This document shows, one piece after another, positions 44,194 to 53,278 of a stretch of DNA of 64,000 nucleotides (position 1 is its first letter; each line of letters begins with the position of its first letter). Made by a program: the position numbers and the translations under genes. The stretch spans positions 1 to 64,000 of the forward strand of contig CALXFH010000006.1 in the NCBI GenBank assembly GCA_944387555.1, in the 5' to 3' direction. The DNA is from an uncultured Clostridia bacterium (lineage in GTDB: Bacteria; Bacillota; Clostridia; TANB77; CAG-508). The notes under the pieces were generated by a model. The model did no database searches. It worked only from the letters and a program-made list of their open reading frames with translations, and had not been told where the DNA came from.

Positions 44194-44982
44194 TTATTTG
44201 AAAAAATATCCTGCTGTCATATCTAAATAATTTAATCCTGAATAATTAGGATATTTAGATTTTACATTATTTATGAATTCTTCTTTTCCACTACTGTTTT
44301 TTGCAATTACTTTTAAGTCCTCTAAGTATTCTATCTTTGTATCTACATCATTTAAGTTTTCTGGTACATAATGACTAGATAGAATCAAATTATATCCTTT
44401 TTCTTTATAACCTTTTAATTGTTCTATCATAACATTTGCGTGTGCCTCTCCTGCTACTATTGAATGGCAATCATGACCTAGCATATGTGTATAGATTGAG
44501 TTTATTTGTGGAAATTCTATTTCTATATCTTCATCATGATATGTGATATTTAATTTGAATCCTCCAATATCTACAGATGAATCTTTTAATACATTTGTTA
44601 TTTCATGATAATCTGCAACAAAGTCTTCTCCAAATGTTTGTATAAATCCTGTTACTAATCCATTTATTGTTCCTTCTTTCATAGATTTAATAGTTCCTTC
44701 TGATGCATATGCTGGAACTTCTGTAAAATATGTTCCTCCATTTGGATGGTCTGAAAATACTTTTCCTACTATATTTTTTCCTAAACCTTCTACATAACTT
44801 TTAAATTCTTCTAGGTTTTCTCTAAATGCTGGAAATTCTACTAATAATAAATTATCTTTATTTTCTAATATATAACTTTCATCATTCATTACATCATTTG
44901 TTTGATAAGCATGTAATTTTATTTCTCCAAAATCAAACACTTCCATATATCCCTTTTTTAAATCAATTCTTTTTTTATCCAT
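44194..44982 (-). CDS. Metallo-beta-lactamase-fold-like protein
   Basis: A 262-aa protein. The strand-helix pattern and S-D-H-P-N-G-G-T-Y-F, H-D-C-H-S-I-V-A-G-E-A-H and L-I-L-S-S-H-Y resemble the MBL fold, but the HxHxDH metal motif is replaced. It may be a diverged or non-catalytic member. It is divergent from HxlR with a shared element between, so probably HxlR-controlled. AGGAGG precedes the ATG. Confidence 0.6.
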   Translation of the reverse strand: MDKKRIDLKKGYMEVFDFGEIKLHAYQTNDVMNDESYILENKDNLLLVEFPAFRENLEEFKSYVEGLGKNIVGKVFSDHPNGGTYFTEVPAYASEGTIKSMKEGTINGLVTGFIQTFGEDFVADYHEITNVLKDSSVDIGGFKLNITYHDEDIEIEFPQINSIYTHMLGHDCHSIVAGEAHANVMIEQLKGYKEKGYNLILSSHYVPENLNDVDTKIEYLEDLKVIAKNSSGKEEFINNVKSKYPNYSGLNYLDMTAGYFFK

Positions 44983-45054
44983 AATAATTCCTCCTAAATT
45001 TAAAATATATTTATTTATATTTGAAATCTAAGTAGCTACATTCAAATTTCATTT

Positions 45055-45121
45055 TCTGTAATCATTTTACAAGCACATTTTTTCTTTGTAAAGTAGGCAC
45101 TTTTTTGTAATATAGTTTCCT
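45055..45121. promoter_or_regulatory. Shared regulatory element, copy B (HxlR intergenic region)
   Basis: On the minus strand, AGGAAACTATATTACAAAAA, AGTGCCTACTTTACAAA and CTTGTAAAATGATTACAGAA: the same blocks and spacing as copy A. It sits between divergent HxlR and MBL-like genes, an expected place for an HxlR operator. Confidence 0.75.
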
Positions 45122-45299
45122 ATAAGACACTTTTATTCATTTTACTTAGGTAAAGAAAACAAAAAATTTTAAAGTTTTTATTTTATACTAATATAATATA
45201 GAATACAAAGTATCCATTTTATACTTTTATTGTTAAAACTATATTATATTCTTTACACATTAGCATTTTTTTGTTATAATTTTATTGGAGTTGATTATT

Positions 45300-45641
45300 A
45301 TGAATAAAAAACAAAACAAAGAATTACCTGCTTGCCCTGTTGAACTAACTGTTGGACTTATTGGTGATAAATGGAAGATTTTAATTATTAGAGATTTACT
45401 TACAGGTACTAAAAGATTTGGTGAATTAAAGAAATCTTTAACTAATATTACTCAAAAAGTTCTAACTACAAAACTTCGTGAAATGGAAGCTTCTGGTCTT
45501 GTTAAAAGAAAAGTTTATCCAGAAGTTCCCCCAAGAGTTGAATATTCTTTAACAGAAACCGGTCTCAGTTTAAAACCAATATTGGATTCTATGGTTATCT
45601 GGGGAAATAATTACAGAGAAAAAATTAATGAAAATAGTTAA
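45300..45641 (+). CDS. HxlR-family transcriptional regulator
   Basis: A 113-aa winged-helix protein. C-P-V-E-L-T-V-G-L-I-G-D-K-W-K-I-L-I-I at about residues 12-30 carries the N-terminal Cys used for redox or electrophile sensing in some members. R-F-G-E-L-K-K-S-L and Q-K-V-L-T-T-K-L-R-E-M complete the HTH. The start at 45300 follows TTGGAGTTG. Divergent from an MBL-like gene, with a conserved element between. It is likely to respond to redox or carbonyl stress and to regulate the adjacent macrodomain-sirtuin unit as well. Confidence 0.9.
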   Translation: MNKKQNKELPACPVELTVGLIGDKWKILIIRDLLTGTKRFGELKKSLTNITQKVLTTKLREMEASGLVKRKVYPEVPPRVEYSLTETGLSLKPILDSMVIWGNNYREKINENS

Positions 45642-45644
45642 AAC

Positions 45645-45678
45645 AAAGGTAGAAAAAATAAATTTTCTACCTTTTTAT
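45645..45678. terminator. Terminator of the HxlR gene
   Basis: AAAGGTAGAAAA pairs with TTTTCTACCTTT, followed by TTATTT. Convergent with the 174-aa gene. Confidence 0.75.
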
Positions 45679-46203
45679 TTAGCCTATTTTTTCTATATCT
45701 ATTCTTGCATCTTCATAAGTTATATCTTCAATTGAAACTCCTTCTAATTTTAATACATCTCCTGCTTCAAGCCTTAATATTACTGTACTAGTTAGAGTCA
45801 TTCTGTTACTTGTACTATTTCTAATTACTGGTGATTGGTTAAAAGTATCATTTAAAGGCGTATTATTTACTAATAAAACTGCATTAAAATTAAATGTTCC
45901 TGTTACATCTTGAACTCCAAATAATTGATATGATACTTGATATATCCCTGTTTCATTTATATTTATTTCATCACTACCTTCTGTATGTGAAATCGCTGTT
46001 CCTTCTATTATATTATTTTGACTAAATTTAATCGTTGTTGTACCAACCGTAGTATTATCTCCTGGTCTTGCTATTGCAACCAATATATTTGGCATTGTCA
46101 TATTGTTATTATTAACAACAATAACTATCACAAAAACAGCTATTAAAAGTAATATCAAAGCAATAAAAATACCTATAATTATCTTATTGTTTCCACAACA
46201 CAT
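45679..46203 (-). CDS. Membrane-anchored C1q/TNF-like (BclA C-terminal type) protein
   Basis: A 174-aa protein. One membrane helix (about 8-31), then a jelly-roll domain (about 45-172): H-T-E-G-S-D-E-I-N-I, E-T-G-I-Y-Q-V-S-Y-Q-L-F-G and L-L-V-N-N-T-P-L, like the C-terminal domain of exosporium protein BclA. It is probably on the cell or spore surface. No collagen-like repeat is present. Confidence 0.7.
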   Translation of the reverse strand: MCCGNNKIIIGIFIALILLLIAVFVIVIVVNNNNMTMPNILVAIARPGDNTTVGTTTIKFSQNNIIEGTAISHTEGSDEININETGIYQVSYQLFGVQDVTGTFNFNAVLLVNNTPLNDTFNQSPVIRNSTSNRMTLTSTVILRLEAGDVLKLEGVSIEDITYEDARIDIEKIG

Positions 46204-46330
46204 AATAATCCCTCCTATTATATGTTATGAAAACTTACTTTATAAAGAAACCAAAAGAAAATCGTTCCCAAACGAGAACAATTTTCCATTGAATAAAGGG
46301 GTGTGCTAAATGTATCCACTACAATTAGCA

Positions 46331-46675
46331 CTAATAATTTTCTTGAACTTTTTCTGGAAGTTCTTCGTACTGAACTTCTCTCCAATCTACAACTCCCCTA
46401 CCTTTCATTACATCTAGCTCTAAGTAAGCATCTTCTCTTAACTCTCTACTTGTTTTAAACTTTACTTCTTTTTCTTTACCATTACTATTATAAGCAGTTA
46501 AAGTATATTCATATTTCATATCATCACTTGTAGATATTTGTTCTATTTTTTCATTATCTATTTGTGTATAATAAGCCTCTTGATGTATAAACATAAAATA
46601 ATATGCTAAAGCTAAAATTCCTATTGCCACAACAACTGCTATCACCATTGGTAATTTTTCTTTTATACTCTCCAT
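46331..46675 (-). CDS. YxeA family protein
   Basis: A 114-aa protein. One helix at residues 9-29, then Y-Y-T-Q-I-D, Y-E-Y-T-L-T-A-Y-N-S-N-G-K-E-K-E-V, T-S-R-E-L-R-E-D-A-Y-L-E-L and W-R-E-V-Q-Y-E-E-L-P, all typical of the YxeA (DUF1093) family. Secreted or membrane-anchored; the role is unknown. Confidence 0.85.
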   Translation of the reverse strand: MESIKEKLPMVIAVVVAIGILALAYYFMFIHQEAYYTQIDNEKIEQISTSDDMKYEYTLTAYNSNGKEKEVKFKTSRELREDAYLELDVMKGRGVVDWREVQYEELPEKVQENY

Positions 46676-46807
46676 ACAATCACCTCTAATTCTTATTTAC
46701 ACTTATTATACTTAACTCTAAATCTTCTTACCATCGATTTATATTTCATTTTACTTACATTTTTGTAATAAAAAAATGGCACTAACATAAAGTAATGCCA
46801 TTTTTTC

Positions 46808-48370
46808 TTATTCCCAATATAATTTAGGGTTATTGTCATCTCCGTCTGATATAAAAAAGTTATCTCCATTTACTACTTCTAATACATTTTTCATATCAAT
46901 ATTTTCATTAAATTTAATACTTGTTTTTTCTATCATACTATTATAATATTCTTGGTCATCTGTATACCATTCACAATTTTGTGTAAAGTTTTCTGCTTGT
47001 ATAATACCAATAATAGGTCCTCGATACTCACTTGGAAGTTCTGTTTCTATACTTCCATATTGATAACAACTATTTATATTATAATATTCTTGACCACTTG
47101 TAATTATGCAAGTACCAACTATTCCTCCAACAGTTCCATCAGAAAGAGCATTTGCCTTATTATAAGAATTTTCTATTGATCCATTATTTTTAAAGATTCC
47201 TACTATACCTCCTACATTACCAGCTCCTTGTATTTGACCAATATTATATGAATTTCTTATTTGAGTATTATTATTTGCTACTCCAACAATTCCCGCATTT
47301 CCAACACGATTTGTTCCTTGTATATCTCCAGAATTATATAAATTATATAATATTGTATTGTCTGACGCTCCACAAATTCCTGCTAGTTCTCCACCTGCCA
47401 ACGCTATTGTTATATTGTTATAACAATTCTTTATAGTTCCATTTTCACTTTTGCCTACAATCCCTCCTGTCGAATATAGCTCTGAACTAATTGTTCCTTT
47501 ATTATAACATCCATTAATAATTCCATTATAATTATATCCTGCTATTCCTCCTGAATATGGATTCCAATCGCCATCTACATCATACTGGCACGTAACACTT
47601 GCTTCATTTCCACAATTTCTAATACTTCCTTCATTATATCCTACAACTGCGCCAACATATTTTCCGCCAGTAATACTTCCTGTTACTACTAGACTATTTA
47701 TTTTTGCTGAGCTTCCTGTATTTGCAAATAATCCTTGATATAGTTTTTGTGGATTATTTATATTTAAATTATTAATCTTATGATTTAAACCATTAAAATC
47801 TCCATTAAATTTTATTATATTATCATCACTTATATATCCAATTGGTGTCCAATTTTCACTTAAAGTAATATCATTCATTAATATTACTGCCTTGCCATCA
47901 AAAGAATTTCCCTTTTTTACTTCATCTTTAAAATTTATTAACTCTCCTTCTGATGTAATTTTTGTTATATTACTGTTATCAATAACTGTTCCATCTTCAT
48001 TTATATAATACATTCTTTGTGAATTATTAATAGTTATTAAAAAAGTGTCATCTTTATTATCTCTTAAACTAAAATTTGTACCAAATTGCTCTTCTAATTC
48101 TTCTTTTAGATTATCATAATTTGTTGTAATATTATTATCTGTATTCTTTAACTGACTAGCAGTTATAGCCAATTGAATTTTTTCTTTTTCCTGTGCTTCA
48201 TCCGTTTTATCTTTAGCATTTTGTGCTTGTGTAAGAATTCCATTTTCTCCTGTTAGCATTGCAATACTCACTCCTGCAAGTATTAGAAGAACTATTATAG
48301 TTATCACTAAAGCAATTAAAGTAATTCCTTTGTTGTTCTTTTTCTTTGATTTTTCATTTGTTTTTCTCAT
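46808..48370 (-). CDS. Pilin-like protein with GLUG beta-helix repeats
   Basis: A 520-aa protein. N-N-K-G-I-T-L-I-A-L-V-I-T and the full anchor L-I-L-A-G-V-S-I-A-M-L-T-G-E-N-G-I-L. A beta-helix follows with repeated G-G-I-A-G-Y-N-Y, G-G-I-V-G-K-S-E-N, A-G-I-V-G-V-A-N-N and G-G-I-V-G-I-F-K-N turns (GLUG motif) from about residue 230 to 460. Serves as a model for what the anchor should look like in the CGG-interrupted gene at 26574. Likely surface adhesin. No in-frame CGG. Confidence 0.88.
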   Translation of the reverse strand: MRKTNEKSKKKNNKGITLIALVITIIVLLILAGVSIAMLTGENGILTQAQNAKDKTDEAQEKEKIQLAITASQLKNTDNNITTNYDNLKEELEEQFGTNFSLRDNKDDTFLITINNSQRMYYINEDGTVIDNSNITKITSEGELINFKDEVKKGNSFDGKAVILMNDITLSENWTPIGYISDDNIIKFNGDFNGLNHKINNLNINNPQKLYQGLFANTGSSAKINSLVVTGSITGGKYVGAVVGYNEGSIRNCGNEASVTCQYDVDGDWNPYSGGIAGYNYNGIINGCYNKGTISSELYSTGGIVGKSENGTIKNCYNNITIALAGGELAGICGASDNTILYNLYNSGDIQGTNRVGNAGIVGVANNNTQIRNSYNIGQIQGAGNVGGIVGIFKNNGSIENSYNKANALSDGTVGGIVGTCIITSGQEYYNINSCYQYGSIETELPSEYRGPIIGIIQAENFTQNCEWYTDDQEYYNSMIEKTSIKFNENIDMKNVLEVVNGDNFFISDGDDNNPKLYWE

Positions 48371-48494
48371 TTTATATCTTCCTTCCTAAAATTATTTTTA
48401 TGTTATTTATTTTTTCGACTAACACGACTATATTTTAACATAAAAATTATAATAAAATTAAGTAAATATAAATATTTTTTGAGATGAGGCAAAT

Positions 48495-48767
48495 ATGATT
48501 AGTAGAAAATATAATGAAAAGTCAAATGTAATAGGTCCAGTTATTCAAAAACTTAGAAAATCACAGAAAATGTCAAGAGAAGCTTTATCTAATAAATTAA
48601 TGATGCTTGGTATTGATATTAATTCTGATGGAATATATAAAATAGAAAAAGGAAGAAGAATTATAAAAGATTTTGAGCTTTCTGCTTTTTCAATTGTATT
48701 AAATGTACCAGAAACAGAATTATTAAAAGATTTTAAAAATGAGTTATTAAAAAATAGAGGATATTAG
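48495..48767 (+). CDS. XRE-family HTH regulator
   Basis: A 90-aa protein. I-Q-K-L-R-K-S-Q-K-M-S-R-E-A-L-S-N-K-L is the HTH, with I-Y-K-I-E-K-G-R-R and I-V-L-N-V-P-E-T-E-L following. It starts 16 bp after TGAGATGAGG. Divergent from the GLUG pilin-like gene, so it may regulate it. Confidence 0.8.
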   Translation: MISRKYNEKSNVIGPVIQKLRKSQKMSREALSNKLMMLGIDINSDGIYKIEKGRRIIKDFELSAFSIVLNVPETELLKDFKNELLKNRGY

Positions 48768-48795
48768 AAACATTCTAATATCCTCTTATTTTATT
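48756..48795 (+). terminator. Terminator of the HTH gene
   Basis: AGAGGATATTAG pairs with CTAATATCCTCT, then TATTTTATT. The stop codon lies inside the 5' arm. Confidence 0.8.
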
Positions 48796-48818
48796 AAATA
48801 TTTTATTTAATTATTTAT

Positions 48819-48866
48819 GATGTGTCCCCAATTGCGCATTTTTGTGCAAAAGGAAACGTCCCTAAT
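48819..48866. repeat. Dispersed gene-end hairpin repeat
   Basis: GATGTGTCCCCAATTGCGCA, TTTTTGTGCAAAAGGAAACG, TCCCTAA. Same layout as at 42788. It ends within the stop region of the ligase gene at 48862. Confidence 0.8.
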
Positions 48867-50577
48867 TGTTTATTAAATCTAAATTTGCTTGTCTTTTTAT
48901 TTTATTTGTAGTTGTTTTAATTAATGGTTCTTCTGAAATTAACATTCCTCTTATAGCTTTATATTTTGGCATAATTTTGTTTATCTCTTTTATTTTATCT
49001 GATAAAACTTTACGAATTTCTTCGTCTGTTTCTGCTTTATAAGCTTCTTTCATAATAGCTCTATCAAATATAATTTTTACATTTATCTTAATGTCTTCTT
49101 TATCATCTGATTGTTGTTTTCCAAAAATAAATGATTCTGTTACACCTTCTATTTTATTAACTAAAGCTTCCATTTCTTCTGGGAATATATTTTTACCATT
49201 TTTTAGAACTATTACACTTTTCTTTCTTCCACAAATAAATATATAACCATCTTCATCTATTTTTGCTAAATCTCCTGTATGGAACCAACCATCTTCTTCC
49301 ATAACTTCTTTTGTTGCTTCTTCATTACCATAGTAACCTAGCATAACATTTGGTCCTTTTACAGTAAGTTCTCCCATTCCTTCATCATTTGCATCGTCAA
49401 TTCTCGCTTGAATATGAGGAAGCGCTTTACCTATTGAACCAACTCTAAAGTTTTCGTTTGTTTCAACACCAATTACCGGAGAAGTTTCTGTTAATCCATA
49501 TCCTTGACATAAGTTAATTCCCCAATCTCTAAATGCATTTTCTACTTCTGGATCTAATGCTGCTGCACCACTAATATACTCTTTTATATTTCCACCAAAT
49601 ATATTATGAATATCTTTAAATATTTCTTTCTTTTCTTCCATTGTTTTATTTCTATTTTCTACCATAAGTTTTTTAACAACTTCTAGTTTTCCTTGTTTTT
49701 CAAGATTTTTCATAATAGTTTTATACATAGATTCATATATTGCTGGTACAAATGATGTAAATGTTATATTATATTCATTTAAGTTTTCTACAATATGTCT
49801 TATACCATCACAAAATGCTCTTTCTGCTCCACAATATAATGAAAGTAACATTCCAACAGTACATTCAAAAACATGATGTAATGGTAAAAATGATAATACT
49901 CTATCAGTAGAATCTAAATATAAAACACTTGCTGAATCCATTACATTTGATACTAAATTCTTATGTGAAAGCGCTACTACCTTTGATTTAGATGTTGTTC
50001 CAGATGTAAATAACATTATATTCATTTCTTCTGGATTTATTTTTGCGTCTATAAATTCTCTATTTCCTGCTTCTACTAATTCTTTTCCTTTTTCTATTAA
50101 TTCTTTTTCTGAATAAATTCCCTCATCATGAACATCTGTATCCATAGATATTAGATGTTTTAATTTGTTCTTTTCACTAAATCTTATTGTTTTTATTGTT
50201 TCTTCATATTTTTTAGAATAGAATATTGCTTCAACTTCTGATCTTTCAATTAATTCTTCTAATTCATTATCTGGAAGTGATCTATCTAATGGAACAATTA
50301 TTCCTGTACCACATACTACTGATAAATAAGCAAGCTCCCATTCATATCTATTTTCACCAATAACTGCTATTCTTTTACCTTTTAGTCCTAAACTAATTAA
50401 AGCTGTTCCTAAGTAATTAATCATATCTCTTATTTCTTTATGTGTATATGTTTTATATTTTCCTTCTCCTACCTTTATTTTATATCCTGGTCTATCTCCA
50501 TATAATTTTCCTGTTTTGTTTAACATATCTTTTAAATCTGTTACTTCTAAAACTTCTCTCATAATCTTATTCTCCAT
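48862..50577 (-). CDS. Long-chain acyl-CoA synthetase/AMP-binding ligase
   Basis: A 571-aa adenylate-forming enzyme. L-F-T-S-G-T-T-S-K-S-K-V-V-A-L (A3 region, about 190-204), then G-Y-G-L-T-E-T-S-P-V, W-F-H-T-G-D-L, and G-R-K-K-S-V-I-V-L-K-N-G-K-N with the C-terminal hinge. It activates fatty or related carboxylic acids as acyl-AMP and then acyl-CoA. Monocistronic. ATG at 50577. Confidence 0.9.
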   Translation of the reverse strand: MENKIMREVLEVTDLKDMLNKTGKLYGDRPGYKIKVGEGKYKTYTHKEIRDMINYLGTALISLGLKGKRIAVIGENRYEWELAYLSVVCGTGIIVPLDRSLPDNELEELIERSEVEAIFYSKKYEETIKTIRFSEKNKLKHLISMDTDVHDEGIYSEKELIEKGKELVEAGNREFIDAKINPEEMNIMLFTSGTTSKSKVVALSHKNLVSNVMDSASVLYLDSTDRVLSFLPLHHVFECTVGMLLSLYCGAERAFCDGIRHIVENLNEYNITFTSFVPAIYESMYKTIMKNLEKQGKLEVVKKLMVENRNKTMEEKKEIFKDIHNIFGGNIKEYISGAAALDPEVENAFRDWGINLCQGYGLTETSPVIGVETNENFRVGSIGKALPHIQARIDDANDEGMGELTVKGPNVMLGYYGNEEATKEVMEEDGWFHTGDLAKIDEDGYIFICGRKKSVIVLKNGKNIFPEEMEALVNKIEGVTESFIFGKQQSDDKEDIKINVKIIFDRAIMKEAYKAETDEEIRKVLSDKIKEINKIMPKYKAIRGMLISEEPLIKTTTNKIKRQANLDLINN

Positions 50578-50654
50578 TTCTTATATTATTTTCTTAAAAA
50601 ATTTCCTTTAATATCTTAATATAGATATTAAAAAATGTCAAATGTTACTTACAT

Positions 50655-50687
50655 TAAAAATAAGTAAGAGACCAAAGGCTCTTACTT
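50655..50687 (-). terminator. Terminator of the esterase gene
   Basis: AAGTAAGAG pairs with CTCTTACTT; T-rich 3' flank on the minus strand. Confidence 0.7.
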
Positions 50688-50713
50688 TCAGCACTCTAAC
50701 TATATTAGACTAC

Positions 50714-51466
50714 TTATTCTAATATCCACTTTATTCCTTTTGCCATTCTTAAAGTTCCATCTTTAAAATGATTTCCTTGATTTTCTTCATAGATTGTTTT
50801 AATTCCATAAGAACTATAAATCTTTTCTATTTCTTTGGTATTATTTTCAACTGTCTTCATAACCTCATTTCTAACTTTACTTTCTTTATTTCCTAAAGAA
50901 AAATATATCTTTTCAACATTTGAAGATATTTTATTTTCTTTTACAAAATCTATAAATTTAGGAAACCAAAAAGAACCTGATGCTGATGCTATTCTTTTAA
51001 ACATTTCTGTTTTATATCCTGAGTAAACAGCAAATAATCCTGCTAAAGAATAACCTGCAATTCCATAATATTTTACACTAATCTTCAAATCATCTTTTAA
51101 ATATTTTTCTACACTTGGAATAATTTTATTTAGTAAAACTTCTATATATTCATCTGCTTTTCCTAAAAAATCTTTTCCATGTTCATTTAACTTTAAAGCA
51201 AACCAAGGACTCATATCATTATTCCAATCCAAATTAGATATTGAAACTAATATAAAATTTTCACAACCAAGTTCTATACATTTTTCAAAAACTTCTTTTC
51301 CTTCATTTCCATAAGTATGTAATATAACTACTGGTAATTCGCCTAAACAATTCTCTTTACTATACACACTTACAACTTTACCTTCTATCTCAAATTCTTT
51401 TATCACTTTTACCTCTATCCTTTTCATTTTTTCTTTTATGCTATCACAAACAATAGAAATTATCAA
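50714..51466 (-). CDS. Esterase-fold alpha/beta hydrolase (enterobactin-esterase-like)
   Basis: A 250-aa protein. G-Y-S-L-A-G-L-F-A at about residues 140-148 is the G-x-S-x-G nucleophile elbow, as in the ferric-siderophore esterase/esterase D group. S-A-S-G-S-F-W-F-P follows, and G-N-H-F near the end carries His. The substrate is unknown. Confidence 0.8.
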   Translation of the reverse strand: MIISIVCDSIKEKMKRIEVKVIKEFEIEGKVVSVYSKENCLGELPVVILHTYGNEGKEVFEKCIELGCENFILVSISNLDWNNDMSPWFALKLNEHGKDFLGKADEYIEVLLNKIIPSVEKYLKDDLKISVKYYGIAGYSLAGLFAVYSGYKTEMFKRIASASGSFWFPKFIDFVKENKISSNVEKIYFSLGNKESKVRNEVMKTVENNTKEIEKIYSSYGIKTIYEENQGNHFKDGTLRMAKGIKWILE

Positions 51467-51472
51467 TCAACC

Positions 51473-51501
51473 AAAAAGAAGATTAGCATAAGCTAACCTT
51501 C
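51473..51501 (-). terminator. Terminator of the 230-aa gene
   Basis: GAAGGTTAGC pairs with GCTAATCTTC (one G-U) about a four-base loop, followed by TTTTTGG. Confidence 0.75.
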
Positions 51502-51517
51502 CCCTTAATCATATTTT

Positions 51518-52210
51518 TTAAGATAATATCTCATAACCTTCTAAATCTGGTCTTGCAACATCTTCGTCTGTAACAATATCCATTTTTACATTTCTATCAC
51601 AATCTATTTTTATAAATCCTAATGCAGCATAATCTACTCTTCTCATTATTAAACCTGTTTCTTTGTCAATATAGAATTTAGTTGAATCTACACTAATCCC
51701 ATCTTTGTTCCAAACTTTAACAATTATTGTATCTCTACCATCTACTTGTTTTTCACCTAGATATTTAAAATCTGTATTAAATGTTTCTTCATCTGCAATA
51801 AGTGAATAATCAAAACCTCTTTGACTTTCATCATTTACTTCAAAGTTATCTAAATTACTTATACTTGCATATTTTTTATCATCATGTTCTCCAAGTATCA
51901 TAATATTTTCTTCTGTATTATAATCTGTCCATCTGGAAGTTTTACCATCAATTACAGTTTTTACAATATTGTCTTTTATATAATATTCTGTTTTTGTAGT
52001 ATCAAATTCTCCAAAAATCCAACTATCTTCTGGCGAATAGTAATAATTAGAATATTCCTTTCCTTTTTCTAATAATTCTACAACTTCCTCTCTTGTCATT
52101 GGGTTATCCTTATTTAAGAAACCATCAAAATGTATTACTACATAATATATAGCTACTAAAACTATTAATACAGCTAAAATTATTCCTAAAACTTTTAACA
52201 CTTTCTTCAT
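51518..52210 (-). CDS. Membrane-anchored beta-barrel-like protein, unknown
   Basis: A 230-aa protein. One helix at about residues 4-26, then L-L-E-K-G-K-E-Y-S-N-Y-Y and Y-Y-I-K-D-N-I-V-K-T, D-Y-N-T-E-E-N-I and V-D-G-R-D-T-I-I-V-K-V-W-N-K, Y-I-D-K-E-T-G-L-I-M-R-R. The overall pattern resembles LolA/LppX-like or outer-surface lipid-handling domains, but no catalytic motif was seen and this is only a suggestion. Confidence 0.6.
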   Translation of the reverse strand: MKKVLKVLGIILAVLIVLVAIYYVVIHFDGFLNKDNPMTREEVVELLEKGKEYSNYYYSPEDSWIFGEFDTTKTEYYIKDNIVKTVIDGKTSRWTDYNTEENIMILGEHDDKKYASISNLDNFEVNDESQRGFDYSLIADEETFNTDFKYLGEKQVDGRDTIIVKVWNKDGISVDSTKFYIDKETGLIMRRVDYAALGFIKIDCDRNVKMDIVTDEDVARPDLEGYEILS

Positions 52211-52322
52211 AACAACCCCCTCCTTTTCTTATGTAAAAAATAAAACCGCTTTTAACAATATATACATATATTATACCATATTTTTCATATTTTCTCAAAT
52301 TTAACCTTCATATTAAACAATT

Positions 52323-52841
52323 TTAACTCTCTATTTTCCTATTAAATTCACTTTCATACCATTTATTAAGTTGTTTCCTTGTCTTAAAAATATGGATTTT
52401 ACTACTTTCTATCCCTTGTAAATTCTCAATAATTGTTTGCCTTTTATTCTTTCTCCAATTAACTACCCACCAGAAAAACTCTAGGCTCATTTTTTCCTTA
52501 CAACCAGGTATTTCTTCTTTTTCCTTTCCGTGATTTTTTATAAATCTTCCCAAAACACCTTTTATTTGTGCTATAGTAGAATAATCTAAATAAATTACAC
52601 AGTCTGATTTTTCTAAACGTTGTTTTAGTGTTGAATGATAAGTTCCATCTATAATCCACTTATCTTCATCTGCTTTTTCTAGAATAATTTTATCTCTCTC
52701 ATCTTTATTACGTATTTCCCAATTTTTTAAATGGTGAATTCCATCAATATGGTAAACAGGTAAATTTAGTTGTTTTCCTAAGTTTTTCGCAAGTGTTGTT
52801 TTTCCTGTTCCACTACCACCAATTATACATATACGTTTCAT
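52323..52841 (-). CDS. P-loop NTPase of the topology-modulation/FlaR type
   Basis: A 172-aa protein. G-G-S-G-T-G-K-T-T at about residues 8-16 (Walker A), Y-H-I-D-G-I-H, W-I-I-D-G-T-Y and C-V-I-Y-L-D-Y are typical of small adenylate-kinase-like proteins annotated as DNA topology modulation protein. A nucleotide- or nucleic-acid-kinase role is plausible. Confidence 0.85.
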   Translation of the reverse strand: MKRICIIGGSGTGKTTLAKNLGKQLNLPVYHIDGIHHLKNWEIRNKDERDKIILEKADEDKWIIDGTYHSTLKQRLEKSDCVIYLDYSTIAQIKGVLGRFIKNHGKEKEEIPGCKEKMSLEFFWWVVNWRKNKRQTIIENLQGIESSKIHIFKTRKQLNKWYESEFNRKIES

Positions 52842-52921
52842 GGTTATCTCCTATATAATTTATTATTTGTATTTATACTATCACAAGTAAACTTTATTAT
52901 CAATTATTAAATTATTGAAAA

Positions 52922-52954
52922 CAAAAAAATGAGAACTACTTTTTTGTAGTTCTC
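52922..52954 (-). terminator. Orphan terminator in a 437-bp intergenic region
   Basis: GAGAACTAC pairs with GTAGTTCTC; on the minus strand seven T follow. No gene lies upstream on that strand up to 53279, so it may end an unseen small RNA or the leader of the NTPase. The rest of 52842-53278 shows AAAAGGGGATG (also near 16.15 kb) and AT-rich DNA only. Confidence 0.5.
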
Positions 52955-53278
52955 TTGAAAATAAAAGGGGATGTTTTCTATGCTTTTATAAAGCTAACTT
53001 AAGATTACTTAGATTTCTTAAGTTGTATTTATTATAGATACTAAAAGTAACTATAAAGTTACCTTAATGTAAACGTTTTGTGAATTTATTATTTTTACTT
53101 AATTAATTATTTTTAATCTTTAGAACTTTTTTATCTACATTATAATAGTTTTAATTACAAGGGTATATTACAAATAAAGTTTATATTTCAACTGTTTTAA
53201 AGTTTATACTAAGATTTACTATTTTATTTGCTTATGATATAATTTTTTGAAGAAAAAGCTTTTATGGGAGGAATTATT

